From the NCBI GenBank assembly GCA_964537925.1, contig CAZICV010000005.1, positions 62,001-126,000 on the forward strand: 64,000 bases of DNA. The letters run 5' to 3'. A model generated the notes under the pieces. That model searched no databases. It was not told the DNA's origin and saw nothing but the letters and a program-made list of their open reading frames with translations. Below are positions 1 through 8,362 of the stretch, one piece after another. Position numbers and translations under genes: made by a program. Numbering within the stretch: position 1 is the first letter of the stretch; each line of letters begins with the position of its first letter. This DNA comes from SLDF01 sp964537925 (GTDB taxonomy: Bacteria; Bacteroidota; Bacteroidia; Chitinophagales; Saprospiraceae).

Positions 1-19
1 TGAAACTGTCAGGTAAACA

Positions 20-964
20 ATGGATAATAAAGAACTGGTCATCAACAATATTTCGATCCCGCCGGGTGAGAAACAGATCGTCACACTGGCTGTAGGCAAA
101 TTGCCGTTGGGTCAGCGCATCGGGGTGAAAGCATATATATACCGGGCGCTCGCGCCAGGGCCTGTAGTGCTTTTCATGGGGGGATTGCACGGTGATGAGA
201 TCAACGGTGTAGAGACGCTCAAGCGGGAGATCATCTACGGGACATTTGACGCGCTGCAGGCTGGTACGATCATCGCCATACCCTTGCTCAATGTCTACGG
301 CTTCCTGAATTTCTCCCGTGACCTGCCCGACGGAAAAGATGTCAACCGCAGTTTTCCGGGCAACAGCCGTGGATCGCTGGCTTCGCGCATTGCCAATGTG
401 ATCACCAAAAAAATACTTCCTCTGATTGACTTCGGGATCGACCTGCATACAGGCGCGGCGCTCCGGTACAATTATCCCCAGATCCGGTACAATGCGGGCG
501 ACCCCCGGAGTAAGGAGCTGGCCGAGGTATTCAATCCGCCTGTCATGTTTCCACAGGCGACGATCTCCAAGTCCCTCCGAAAGATCGCCCGCAATATGCA
601 AAAACCGATCCTCGTCTTCGAAGGCGGTGAATCTCTTCGCCTGGATGAGTATGTCATCAAAGTAGCGCTGAGGGGGATACTTAATATACTCGTACACCAC
701 GGGATGTTGCCAGGTGACCTGACCCGAAGCGAAGCGCTTCACTTCGGTCATACCGCCTGGATCCGGGCTTCGGCGGCAGGTATTTTCGTTCCGTTCAAAC
801 AGTCCGGCGAATACCTGGAAAAGGGGACGCCCATAGGCAATATATGCGACCCTTTCGGCGATCAAATGGCAATAGTCACTGCCAGTCGCAGCGGCTTTGT
901 CATAGGACACAACAATACGGCAGTCGTCAACCAGGGCGATGCGCTATTTCATGTGGCCTACTAA
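20..964 (+). CDS. Succinylglutamate desuccinylase/aspartoacylase-family zinc hydrolase
   Basis: A 314-residue cytoplasmic M14-like zinc amidohydrolase of the AstE/aspartoacylase family, expected to cleave an N-acyl amino acid or similar amide. The zinc ligands are visible: H57 and E60 in GLHGDE and H143 in DLHTG. DVNRSFPG (residues 107-114) supplies the substrate-binding Arg, and E201 in LVFEGGES matches the catalytic Glu. The C-terminal 80 residues form the beta-rich domain typical of the family. The ATG at 20 is the only sensible start. In Bacteroidota, members of this type often follow a RimK-like ligase gene, but any such gene lies outside the window. The substrate cannot be told from sequence. 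It is followed after 18 bp by the carboxypeptidase gene, so the two may be co-transcribed. Confidence 0.85.
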   Translation: MDNKELVINNISIPPGEKQIVTLAVGKLPLGQRIGVKAYIYRALAPGPVVLFMGGLHGDEINGVETLKREIIYGTFDALQAGTIIAIPLLNVYGFLNFSRDLPDGKDVNRSFPGNSRGSLASRIANVITKKILPLIDFGIDLHTGAALRYNYPQIRYNAGDPRSKELAEVFNPPVMFPQATISKSLRKIARNMQKPILVFEGGESLRLDEYVIKVALRGILNILVHHGMLPGDLTRSEALHFGHTAWIRASAAGIFVPFKQSGEYLEKGTPIGNICDPFGDQMAIVTASRSGFVIGHNNTAVVNQGDALFHVAY

Positions 965-982
965 CCTGAACCGGATGGTAAT

Positions 983-2464
983 ATGCAAACAAAAAAGAAA
1001 GTATACCTGAGACAGTTCCGAATCTTCTGGCTGGTCCTGGCGTTGCTGTTGTCTGGCTGGACGGGTATGCGTGCGCAGACGCTTTCCTCTGCCCTGGACA
1101 GTTTCTTGGCGGACCCCGATCTGTACGGTGCAGGCCTGGGCTTTAGCCTCATGGACAATGCGACCGGCAAAGTGGTGGCAGCCCGGCAGGCGGACAAGAT
1201 CATGATCCCTGCGTCTACCTTCAAGCTGGTCACGACAGCGGCGGCTATAGAATACCTGGGCGCGGGATTCCGGTTTAGGACAGAGTGGTTGTACAGCGGC
1301 ATTATCGAAGGTGGTATACTCAGAGGCGACCTTATCCTGCGCGGTTATGGAGACCCCACCCTTTGCTCTGCCGCCTTCCCCGAGATGCCTGCACTTGCAG
1401 ATTTTCTGGATACACTGGTGCAGGCCGTCAGGTCCGCCGGGATACAATCTGTCGAAGGCCAGATCATAGTGGACGGATCCTATTTTGAAGTCCCTCCCGA
1501 GCAACCACTCTGGAACTGGCTGGACCTGGGCAATTATTACGCCTCAGGCGCCTGGGGGGTCAATATCCATGACAACCTGTATTTTCTTGCGCTCCAGCAG
1601 ACACCGACGATCAATACCACACCGGCCATAGCCAAGATCGAGCCCGAAGTGCCGGGATTGGTCTTGCTCAACGAGCTCAATACGGCGGGTCCTTCCAGTG
1701 GGGACAATGCCTATATTTTCGGAGCCCCTTTCCAGGACAGAAGGATTGTGCGGGGCACTATTCCGTCGGGCCGGGGACTCTTTACCATCAAGGGTAGCCT
1801 GCCTGATCCTGAGATATTCGCCGCGCATCATATCAGTCTATCCCTACAGGCGGCAGGCATAGCTGTGACCGGTGGATACAGGACCCATCGAACGGGCCTG
1901 CCGGCGACCAGGCAGGAGCGTATCATGAAAACAGTCTACTCTCCGCCGTTGTTACGGGTCGTTGAAGTGGCGAACAAGACGTCCAACAACCTGGTTTGCG
2001 AGAGCCTGATCCGGTATATGGCCAAACAGAAGAAAGGTGGGCGTTTTCTGTACCAGGGTAGTGAGCTGCTGAGCGAATGGCTGCGGGACAACGGAATAGA
2101 GCCCAGGGAGTTCTATATTGACGACGGTTCCGGCCTGTCCATGCGCAACGGTATCACCCCCGGTGCTTTTACCCGCCTGCTCAGGGGGCTGCGCCGCAAA
2201 GAGTACTTTGACACCTGGTATCAGACCTTGCCTGAAGCAGGCAAGGAAGGCACGCTGAAACATGCCTTTACCACACTCCCCCCGAAATGGATGATGCGTG
2301 CCAAGAGCGGTACCCTGGGCAGGGTACGCTGCTATACCGGTTATCTCAAGGGGCCCGACGGCAAAGAATATTCTTTTTGCTTCATGGCCAATTTCTTTAC
2401 CTGTACCTCCACTGAAGTGCGCAAGAAAATGGAAAAGGTCCTCTCCACAGTTGACAGACTCTGA
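983..2464 (+). CDS. dacB: D-alanyl-D-alanine carboxypeptidase/endopeptidase (PBP4, peptidase S13)
   Basis: A periplasmic penicillin-binding protein of the PBP4 class that trims or cleaves peptidoglycan peptide cross-links. A signal peptide covers about residues 1-32 (basic start, hydrophobic 14-25, cleavage after the alanine of MRAQ). All three active-site motifs are present: S78-T-F-K81 (SxxK), S334-N-N336 (SxN) and K441-S-G-T (KTG-type). About 230 residues separate the first two motifs, as expected for PBP4, which carries large insertions there. At 493 residues it has normal family length and looks intact. It starts 18 bp after the preceding hydrolase gene and probably shares its transcript. 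Confidence 0.93.
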   Translation: MQTKKKVYLRQFRIFWLVLALLLSGWTGMRAQTLSSALDSFLADPDLYGAGLGFSLMDNATGKVVAARQADKIMIPASTFKLVTTAAAIEYLGAGFRFRTEWLYSGIIEGGILRGDLILRGYGDPTLCSAAFPEMPALADFLDTLVQAVRSAGIQSVEGQIIVDGSYFEVPPEQPLWNWLDLGNYYASGAWGVNIHDNLYFLALQQTPTINTTPAIAKIEPEVPGLVLLNELNTAGPSSGDNAYIFGAPFQDRRIVRGTIPSGRGLFTIKGSLPDPEIFAAHHISLSLQAAGIAVTGGYRTHRTGLPATRQERIMKTVYSPPLLRVVEVANKTSNNLVCESLIRYMAKQKKGGRFLYQGSELLSEWLRDNGIEPREFYIDDGSGLSMRNGITPGAFTRLLRGLRRKEYFDTWYQTLPEAGKEGTLKHAFTTLPPKWMMRAKSGTLGRVRCYTGYLKGPDGKEYSFCFMANFFTCTSTEVRKKMEKVLSTVDRL

Positions 2465-2465
2465 T

Positions 2466-2473
2466 TATCTTTG
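2466..2473 (+). promoter_or_regulatory. -7 box TATCTTTG for the lipoprotein methyltransferase gene
   Basis: An exact match to the Bacteroidota -7 consensus TAnnTTTG, ending 15 nt before the ATG at 2489. It overlaps the TTG at 2471 that would otherwise extend the reading frame, so that TTG is unlikely to be a start. No convincing -33 TTTG is seen at the usual spacing. Confidence 0.6.
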
Positions 2474-2488
2474 AGTATAAGCTCACCT

Positions 2489-3190
2489 ATGGCGCCGGGA
2501 CATGTCCTTCTCATGATTGCCTTTTGCGTGTCGCTCTTCAGTTGCGACGGAGGTTCCCGCACAGATACAAAAGATACAGAACGGACAAAGATACAGAGTG
2601 ACACTACCGGTTCACATCCGGAAGGAGACTTTGACCTGCTTGTCTCGGACTATGAAAATGAGTACCGGCTTATCTGGCAAAAACCCGAACTCGTCATACA
2701 ACTGTTGGGCGACCTTGATGGGAAGACAGTAGCGGATATAGGCGCAGGTACAGGATATTTTGCTTTCCGCCTGCTACCAGGATCGGAAAAAGTGATTGCT
2801 GTAGACATCGATCCGAGAGCGGTCGCCTATATGGATAGCGTCCGGCAGGACCTGCCCGCACAACTACAGGCAAAGATGGAAGTCAGGGAAGCTTTGCCGG
2901 ACAATCCAGGCATCGGACCACAAGCCGTAGATGTAGTGCTTCTCGTCAATACCTATATGTACCTGAAAGACAGGGTCGGGTATTTCCGCCGGTTGAAATC
3001 CGGGTTGCGGCCCGGTGCTGTGATATTGATCATCGACTTCAAGAAGAAGACTATGCCCATCGGGCCGCCGCTGGAAGAAAAACTGGAACTGGCGCTTGTA
3101 GAGCAGGAACTCAGGGATGCGGGTTATCGCATACTTCTATCGGACGATACTACCCTGGACTACCAATACATCATCAAGGCAGGCAACTGA
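2489..3190 (+). CDS. Class I SAM-dependent methyltransferase with a lipoprotein signal
   Basis: A 233-residue protein with a Rossmann-type methyltransferase domain. Motif I is VADIGAGTGY (residues 81-90), and the acidic loop after strand 2 is AVDID (104-108). The N-terminus is a lipoprotein signal with lipobox L16-F-S-C19, followed by a Thr/Asp/Ser-rich linker to about residue 45. The ATG at 2489 is chosen because the upstream TTG at 2471 lies inside a -7 box. The substrate is unknown. The odd feature is a SAM-binding fold on a protein predicted to be exported and lipidated, where SAM is not known to be available. Either the signal is not used, or the fold has another role. It is transcribed in the same direction as dacB, a few bases downstream, but seems to have its own promoter. 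Confidence 0.75.
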   Translation: MAPGHVLLMIAFCVSLFSCDGGSRTDTKDTERTKIQSDTTGSHPEGDFDLLVSDYENEYRLIWQKPELVIQLLGDLDGKTVADIGAGTGYFAFRLLPGSEKVIAVDIDPRAVAYMDSVRQDLPAQLQAKMEVREALPDNPGIGPQAVDVVLLVNTYMYLKDRVGYFRRLKSGLRPGAVILIIDFKKKTMPIGPPLEEKLELALVEQELRDAGYRILLSDDTTLDYQYIIKAGN

Positions 3191-3197
3191 ATATCAT

Positions 3198-3232
3198 CGC
3201 TCTATAATAAGAGCGGGTAAAAAGTTTTTTAC
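3198..3232 (+). terminator. Possible weak terminator or attenuator
   Basis: A short hairpin CGCTC/GAGCG with an 8-nt AT loop (3198-3215) is followed by an A-run and T6 run that can pair with each other (3217-3232). It lies just after the methyltransferase stop and before the purN -7 box. The first stem is not next to the T run, so function is uncertain. Confidence 0.3.
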
Positions 3233-3251
3233 ACATTACGACAATTTATAA

Positions 3252-3259
3252 TATATTTG
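3252..3259 (+). promoter_or_regulatory. -7 box TATATTTG upstream of purN
   Basis: Exact TAnnTTTG match, 46 nt before the TTG start of purN. A T6 run at 3225-3230, about 21 nt upstream, could act as a weak -33 element. The surrounding 60 bp are clearly AT-rich. Confidence 0.6.
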
Positions 3260-3305
3260 TCTCTTGAAAGACAGGTGTATTTAATTGATATAAAACTGTA
3301 ATGTA

Positions 3306-3875
3306 TTGAAGCGCATCGCAGTATTTGCTTCGGGATCCGGCTCCAACGCTGCTCGTCTTTTTGACCATTTTGACGGGCATGCTGCCGGCAGAGTGGTATT
3401 GCTCTGCTGCAACAACCCGCATGCGGGCGTGCTTCAAAGGGCTGCGCTGCGGGATATACCCGTATGCTTGTTTGACAGGACGCAGCTGAGAGAAGGAGCT
3501 GTCCTGCAGCGCCTGCTGGACGAACGGATCGACTGGATCGTCCTGGCCGGTTTTCTGTGGCTTGTTCCGGGTGATATACTTCGCGCATTTCCCGGTCGCG
3601 TGATCAACCTCCACCCTGCACTTTTACCTGCTTATGGCGGAAAGGGTATGTATGGCGCAGCTGTACATAGGGCTGTATTGCAGGACGGAATTGGTGAGAC
3701 AGGGATCACGATCCACCTGGTGAATGAAGAGTATGACAAGGGCAGGATCGTCTTTCAGGCTCGTTGCCCGGTATTCCCGGCCGACACCGTAGAATCGCTC
3801 CAGGAGCGCATACATACCCTTGAGCATGTTCACCTGCCTTTGGTTGTGGAAAGACTGATAGAAGAGAATAGTTAA
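3306..3875 (+). CDS. purN: Phosphoribosylglycinamide formyltransferase (GART, PurN)
   Basis: Transfers a formyl group from 10-formyl-THF to GAR, the third step of purine synthesis, in the cytoplasm. The 189-residue length and the N-terminal MKRIAVFASGSGSNA are typical. The catalytic triad is visible as N101 and H103 in INLHPALLP and D144 in EEYDKG, and the substrate loop is YGGKGMYG. The start is TTG at 3306: it gives exactly the family N-terminus, and the nearby ATG at 3301 is out of frame and ends at once. No other purine genes are in the window. A small exported-protein gene follows after 20 bp. Confidence 0.95.
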   Translation: MKRIAVFASGSGSNAARLFDHFDGHAAGRVVLLCCNNPHAGVLQRAALRDIPVCLFDRTQLREGAVLQRLLDERIDWIVLAGFLWLVPGDILRAFPGRVINLHPALLPAYGGKGMYGAAVHRAVLQDGIGETGITIHLVNEEYDKGRIVFQARCPVFPADTVESLQERIHTLEHVHLPLVVERLIEENS

Positions 3876-3895
3876 AAAACATAAAACAGGGTCTC

Positions 3896-4363
3896 ATGAA
3901 AACTTACATTCTGACAGGATTTCTTTGCTGGGCGGCCATCAAAACGGCAGCGCAGGAAGTAGCTTCCGTTCACTTTCCCCAGGATCGGGCAGGCCAGGAA
4001 GATATCCGGAGTTTGTCCGGGCTGACAGCCGAACCGGTGGCCGGCCCCCTCGTGGTGACTTATTCCTATGAGCAGGAAGACGCTACCGTCTGCACGATAG
4101 CTCCCCGTACGATGGGGGACTCCTGGCGCATACAGTTTGCGGTGCGCGACGGTATCCTCCGGGACCCGAAGGCGCCCGGAGCCATCGACGGGTTGGGCGT
4201 TTTTATCCCTGAATATTTGCTGGAGCGTCGCCTTACACGTTTCCTGCTTGGTGACTATCAAAGCGTAGAAGAAGGGCATGAGGCACTGGAACAGGTATGG
4301 GCAGCCGGCTACGAACACGCCTTCCTGGTGAAATATACCGACGGTATCCGTTCGTTGCAATAA
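3896..4363 (+). CDS. Small exported protein, possibly with a SPOR-like C-terminal domain
   Basis: A 155-residue protein with a short signal peptide (about residues 1-19, ending KTAAQ). I do not recognise a family. The last 60 residues (LGDYQSVEEGHEALEQVWAAGYEHAFLVKYTDG) have the pattern of a SPOR repeat or related beta-alpha-beta-beta fold: an aromatic-ended strand, a helix of the EALEQ type, then a Gly followed by a second strand. It may therefore bind peptidoglycan or glycan, but this is inference. It lies 20 bp after purN and is convergent with the PLP enzyme gene. Confidence 0.6.
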   Translation: MKTYILTGFLCWAAIKTAAQEVASVHFPQDRAGQEDIRSLSGLTAEPVAGPLVVTYSYEQEDATVCTIAPRTMGDSWRIQFAVRDGILRDPKAPGAIDGLGVFIPEYLLERRLTRFLLGDYQSVEEGHEALEQVWAAGYEHAFLVKYTDGIRSLQ

Positions 4364-4407
4364 TCAGCGGGATTTCCTTTGCCTATCTGTCCTGCCCGGG
4401 CAGCGGC

Positions 4408-5370
4408 TTAGCGTTCATCACTGTCGGGTATCAGCGGGCCGTATCGCTCGATGAAGCCTGCATTGCCCTGCAAGCCGCCGGTGTGCAGGATCACTACGTC
4501 TTTGTGAAGTGCACCCCTTCCGGCCAGCTGCCTCGCTGCGTAGATGCTTTTTGCATTGTATATGGGGTCGCAGACTATACCGCTTTGGCGGTTCAGGTCC
4601 GTAGCGAAGGCGATTAATTCCTTGTCAAAGCGTGCGTATCCACCGAAATGGAAATCATCACAGATCTCCCATGCTGCACGCGGCCTGAGCGAAGCCTGTT
4701 TCCATAGTCTCTGCATTTCAAGGTCCAGCCCGGGATTCCTGAGCACGTTCACTACGTGCACTTTCCATCTATCGTCCAGGTAGGCGATCAGGCCGGCGGC
4801 TGTAGCGCCGGTACCGGCAGGCAAGACCAGGCTTAGGCATTCAGGCTCTCCAAGCTCGCGGGCTTGCGCCTGCATTTCCTCGGCAAGATGTTTAAGACCC
4901 TGTATCGCCAAAGGACTGCTGCCTCCTTCCGGCAGCAAGTAGTGTGTCGGGTAAAGGACGGAGAGACTGGCAAACGCCTCGGGGTCGCGGGTATAGGACC
5001 TGTATTCCGGCCGGGACAGGAAGATCAGCTCGGTACCGTGGTCAGCCAGGTGGCGCAGCGTGAATCCCGGTACCTGAGGTTGCTCCCCCCGTATGAGTGC
5101 AGTCACTTTGAGGCCGGTATAGCTCCCTGCCAGCGCGAGCGCATAGAGATGGTTGGAGTAAGCGCCCCCGAAGCTCAGGACCTTGCGATAGCCGTGGTCG
5201 AGGGCTTGCTGGAGCGGATAGGCCAGCTTCCAGAGCTTGTTGCCGCGTATGAGGGGGTGATTGCGAAAATCCGGTTTCAGGTAGCAGTTAAAAGATTCGG
5301 GGCAGATCCCTCCTAACCGGATCAGGGGTGTAGTCACGCGATCGCACAGCAAAGAAGGCCCGGCAGACAT
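4408..5370 (-). CDS. PLP-dependent ACC deaminase/D-cysteine desulfhydrase family protein
   Basis: A 320-residue fold-type II PLP enzyme. IRGNKLWK (residues 41-48) carries the Schiff-base lysine K45, and FGGAYSNHLYA (67-77) is the phosphate and substrate loop of the ACC deaminase/D-cysteine desulfhydrase family. The LPAGTGATAAG stretch is the glycine-rich PLP phosphate-binding loop. Members open the ring of 1-aminocyclopropane-1-carboxylate or release H2S from D-cysteine. Which applies cannot be decided here; for a free-living Bacteroidota, D-cysteine or another D-amino acid is the safer guess. It lies 18 bp downstream of the T9SS cargo gene on the same strand. Confidence 0.85.
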   Translation of the reverse strand: MSAGPSLLCDRVTTPLIRLGGICPESFNCYLKPDFRNHPLIRGNKLWKLAYPLQQALDHGYRKVLSFGGAYSNHLYALALAGSYTGLKVTALIRGEQPQVPGFTLRHLADHGTELIFLSRPEYRSYTRDPEAFASLSVLYPTHYLLPEGGSSPLAIQGLKHLAEEMQAQARELGEPECLSLVLPAGTGATAAGLIAYLDDRWKVHVVNVLRNPGLDLEMQRLWKQASLRPRAAWEICDDFHFGGYARFDKELIAFATDLNRQSGIVCDPIYNAKSIYAARQLAGRGALHKDVVILHTGGLQGNAGFIERYGPLIPDSDER

Positions 5371-5388
5371 AAGGGGGCGAGAGGGTAG

Positions 5389-6522
5389 TTAAGGCCGCAT
5401 CACGACCAGCCTTTTTGTGACCAGGGTGCGTCCCTTGTCGTTGACGAGCGAATAGAGATAAGTACCGCGTTTGAAGTCATCCAGGTCAAGCCGGAGGGTC
5501 TTGGTATTCTGTACATTTATTTTCTCGGACCAGATCGCCACTCCGAGGATGTTATAAAGCTTGACCGTATATACGCCACTGGAGAGACCGGTGATATCAA
5601 ACCTCACGGACCCGATGGCCGGGTTGGGATAGGCGAAGATATTCCCGCCTTTGACCTGGCCGTTGAACGTGGTGGAGATCGTATTGTCGTCCGCCTTGAA
5701 GTCTACACTTACCAGGCTGCCTGAAGCATCTACCCGGACTACTGCAATGGGCTCTTTGGCCACATTGCTCCAATACTCGTAGGTGAGTACAGTATCCGGG
5801 GCAACCAGCTCCGGGAAAGGGATAAAGCTTGTCACGTCTATCCAGGCCGGGATACTATTTGATTTCACCTCCACCTTGCGGAGGTTGATGACGGTCTTTT
5901 TTTCGCGCAGCACCTCGAAGGTGCCTGAGGGGATGGAGAGTTTGCCCCAGGCGTCCACTGAACTGTTGATCTCACTCTGTACATTGAGGCGGATGGAGTC
6001 CGGCCTGATCGGGAAGAGATTGAGCAAGGTATCAGGCAACAGGCTGGCAGATACCGGGATGAGCAACCCGGCAGTAGAGATGTACGCATCGCCGTACTGC
6101 AGAGGGACTTTTTTCTCCTGTAGTGGGGGGCTGTAGCGCGCCAGTACAGGGATCCCCAGGCCTCCCGGGGCATCCCCGGCAAAGCCTATCTGGAGCAGTT
6201 GTGTGGTAGTGGTCCGGTAGTATAGTTCGGATTCTGCCGAAGGCTTTGTGACAAAACTAGCATTGGGGAAAGCGGCGCTGTTGGCTCCTTGTGAGGGGTG
6301 CAGCAGCGTGACGGCATTGATGAACGGTGCCTGCAGCGAGGAAAAGTCCCAGGTAAGGTTTTCCCCGGGACCGCCCGGGGAGATGCCGGAGGGAAGATTA
6401 TCCGTGGCGGTCCGAAGCGTGTCTCCGACAGACGGTAAGGTGAAAGACTGTACCGTGATCTGTGCAACAGTCACCAAACGACAAGCAAGCAGTAAGATCA
6501 ACAGGTACATTTTTCTATCCAT
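5389..6522 (-). CDS. T9SS type A sorting-domain protein, secreted
   Basis: A 377-residue secreted protein. It has a signal peptide (about 1-20, ending VTVAQ), a beta-rich body of unknown function, and a C-terminal T9SS sorting domain from about residue 297, starting FAYPNPA and running through GVYTVKLYNILG to the final KRLVV. The substrate is expected to cross the outer membrane through the type IX system and stay on the surface. The body begins with a TLPSVGDTLRTATD-type segment that I have seen in T9SS proteins of this phylum, but no enzyme motif is visible. It is divergent from fabH. Confidence 0.85.
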   Translation of the reverse strand: MDRKMYLLILLLACRLVTVAQITVQSFTLPSVGDTLRTATDNLPSGISPGGPGENLTWDFSSLQAPFINAVTLLHPSQGANSAAFPNASFVTKPSAESELYYRTTTTQLLQIGFAGDAPGGLGIPVLARYSPPLQEKKVPLQYGDAYISTAGLLIPVSASLLPDTLLNLFPIRPDSIRLNVQSEINSSVDAWGKLSIPSGTFEVLREKKTVINLRKVEVKSNSIPAWIDVTSFIPFPELVAPDTVLTYEYWSNVAKEPIAVVRVDASGSLVSVDFKADDNTISTTFNGQVKGGNIFAYPNPAIGSVRFDITGLSSGVYTVKLYNILGVAIWSEKINVQNTKTLRLDLDDFKRGTYLYSLVNDKGRTLVTKRLVVMRP

Positions 6523-6548
6523 AGTCTTCCAGGTGTATGTCTTTCAGG

Positions 6549-6556
6549 CAAATATA
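6549..6556 (-). promoter_or_regulatory. -7 box TATATTTG (minus strand) for the T9SS cargo gene
   Basis: CAAATATA on the plus strand reads TATATTTG on the minus strand, 26 nt before the ATG at 6522. Exact TAnnTTTG match in the 206-bp divergent region shared with fabH. Confidence 0.6.
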
Positions 6557-6696
6557 CGGTAAAGACAATATGGTCGCCGAAAGTTTTTAACAAAGCTTCC
6601 TCTTTGGCGGAGCTCCGGGAGGACACGCTTCGGTGACAAAGGGTTGCCGCCGACGCTTTACGTAACGGTGGATATGCCTGATTTTGCCGGAAATTG

Positions 6697-6704
6697 TACC
6701 TTTG
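6697..6704 (+). promoter_or_regulatory. -7 box TACCTTTG for fabH
   Basis: Exact TAnnTTTG match ending 24 nt before the fabH ATG at 6729. It argues against the in-frame TTG at 6684, which lies upstream of the likely transcription start. Confidence 0.6.
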
Positions 6705-6728
6705 GGGCCTCATAAAGCAGTTCTTCTC

Positions 6729-7733
6729 ATGTCAAGTAAAATTCGTGCGGCCATCACAGGTGTACAAGGTTATGTACCTGATTATATCCTGACCAACCAG
6801 GAGCTGGAAAAGATGGTCGATACCACGGACGAGTGGATCACCAGCCGCACAGGTATCAAGGAGCGGCGTGTACTGAAGGGTGAAGGACTCGCAGCTTCCG
6901 ACATGGGCAAAGCTATTGTAGAAGGGCTGCTTGACAAGACCGGGACAAATCCGGATGATGTCGAACTGGTCATCTGTGCCACCATTACGGCAGACCACCC
7001 GTTTCCGGATGCTGCCAATACCATCTGTGACAAAGTCGGCATACGCAATGCTTTTGCATTTGATATCAATGCCGCCTGCTCGGGCTTCCTCTACGCGCTG
7101 ACCGTCGGCGCCAAGTTCATAGAGTCAGGCACACACAAAAAAGTGATCGTGATCGGTATGGACAAGATGTCCTCCATCATCGACTATACGGATCGTACTA
7201 CCTGCGTGATCTTTGGCGACGGAGGAGGAGCAGTACTCCTGGAGCCGCGCGAGGATGGAACGGGGCTGATCGATGCAGACCTGCATGGCGACGGATCCGG
7301 AAGGCAGTACCTGCATATGAAAGCCGGCGGCTCACTTCTGCCGGCATCTGAAGAGACGGTAGCGGCTAGAAAACACTATGTGTACCAGGAAGGCAAGACG
7401 GTCTTCAAATACGCGGTCAAGGGTATGGTAGGCACGGTGCAGACAGTGCTTGGCCGCAATGGTATGCAGGTAGAGGATATTGACTGGCTGGTACCGCACC
7501 AGGCCAACATGCGGATCATCAATTCGGTAGCGGATGAGATCAAGATCGATCCCGGCAAGGTGATGATCAATATCATGCGCTACGGCAACACGACGGCCGG
7601 TACACTGCCACTTTGTCTTTGGGAGTGGGAAGACAAGCTTCGCAAAGGTGACCGGGTGATACTCACAGCCTTTGGCGGAGGATTTACCTGGGGAGCGATC
7701 CTGATCAACTGGGCTTATGACCCGCGTAGCTAA
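6729..7733 (+). CDS. fabH: Beta-ketoacyl-ACP synthase III (KAS III)
   Basis: Starts fatty acid synthesis by condensing an acyl-CoA with malonyl-ACP. From the ATG at 6729 the protein has 334 residues. The catalytic triad is present: C117 in NAACSGF, H257 in VPHQANMRI and N287 in GNTTAGT. The N-terminal TGxxxYxP (TGVQGYVPDY) and the DEWITSRTGI motif are typical. An in-frame TTG at 6684 would add 15 residues that the family lacks, and the -7 box lies between the two. The next genes (efp, accB, accC) have their own promoter, but the grouping with accB/accC fits fatty acid synthesis. Confidence 0.96.
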   Translation: MSSKIRAAITGVQGYVPDYILTNQELEKMVDTTDEWITSRTGIKERRVLKGEGLAASDMGKAIVEGLLDKTGTNPDDVELVICATITADHPFPDAANTICDKVGIRNAFAFDINAACSGFLYALTVGAKFIESGTHKKVIVIGMDKMSSIIDYTDRTTCVIFGDGGGAVLLEPREDGTGLIDADLHGDGSGRQYLHMKAGGSLLPASEETVAARKHYVYQEGKTVFKYAVKGMVGTVQTVLGRNGMQVEDIDWLVPHQANMRIINSVADEIKIDPGKVMINIMRYGNTTAGTLPLCLWEWEDKLRKGDRVILTAFGGGFTWGAILINWAYDPRS

Positions 7734-7749
7734 TTAAAGCCTGGTTCCC

Positions 7750-7757
7750 TATATTTG
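7750..7757 (+). promoter_or_regulatory. -7 box TATATTTG for efp-accB-accC
   Basis: Exact TAnnTTTG match 33 nt before the efp ATG and 16 nt after the fabH stop. It probably drives the efp-accB-accC transcript. Confidence 0.6.
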
Positions 7758-7790
7758 CGGACTTTAAGAAGATAACAATTCAATTTCCAT

Positions 7791-8357
7791 ATGGCTTCTA
7801 CATCTGATATCAGAAACGGCTTGTGTATCATGCTGAACGGCGACATCTGGCGCGTGGTCGAGTTTCTGCACGTAAAACCTGGTAAGGGCAATGCATTCGT
7901 ACGCACGAGGCTTAAGAGCCTTACCTCCGGCAAAGTCATCGAAAATACATTTCAGGCCGGTCACAAGATCGATGATGTCCGGGTGGAGAGGAGAACCTAC
8001 CAATATCTTTACGAAGACGAAGCAGGCTTTAATTTCATGAATAATGAAACCTACGATCAGATACCTATCGAACGTGGAATGATCGAGAATTCCAGGTTTC
8101 TCAAAGAAGGAATGGAAGTTGAAGTTCTTTTTCATGCTGAAAAAGAAGTACCTTTATCAGTTGACCTCCCCGCCAACCTGATCGTGGAGGTGACGTATAC
8201 CGAGCCGGGTCTTCGCGGCGATACAGCTACCAATACGCTGAAACCCGCTACTATCGAGACAGGTGCGGAAGTGCGTGTACCATTGTTCATCAACCAGGGA
8301 GACTTCATCAAGGTAGACACAACGACCGGTGAGTATCTCGAACGTGTAAAACAATAA
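7791..8357 (+). CDS. efp: Translation elongation factor P
   Basis: Binds the ribosome and relieves stalling at proline stretches. The 188-residue length and the three beta-barrel domains are normal. The loop HVKPGKGNAFVRTR (residues 27-40) carries the conserved lysine K32 (equivalent to E. coli K34) that contacts the P-site tRNA. In E. coli this Lys is modified by EpmA/EpmB; I see no such genes here. It is followed after 5 bp by accB, an arrangement common in several phyla. Confidence 0.97.
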   Translation: MASTSDIRNGLCIMLNGDIWRVVEFLHVKPGKGNAFVRTRLKSLTSGKVIENTFQAGHKIDDVRVERRTYQYLYEDEAGFNFMNNETYDQIPIERGMIENSRFLKEGMEVEVLFHAEKEVPLSVDLPANLIVEVTYTEPGLRGDTATNTLKPATIETGAEVRVPLFINQGDFIKVDTTTGEYLERVKQ

Positions 8358-8362
8358 AACGT

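Noticed and set aside
6684..6728. A TTG start 15 codons before fabH ATG
   Set aside because: A perfect -7 box lies between it and the ATG, and the family has no such extension.
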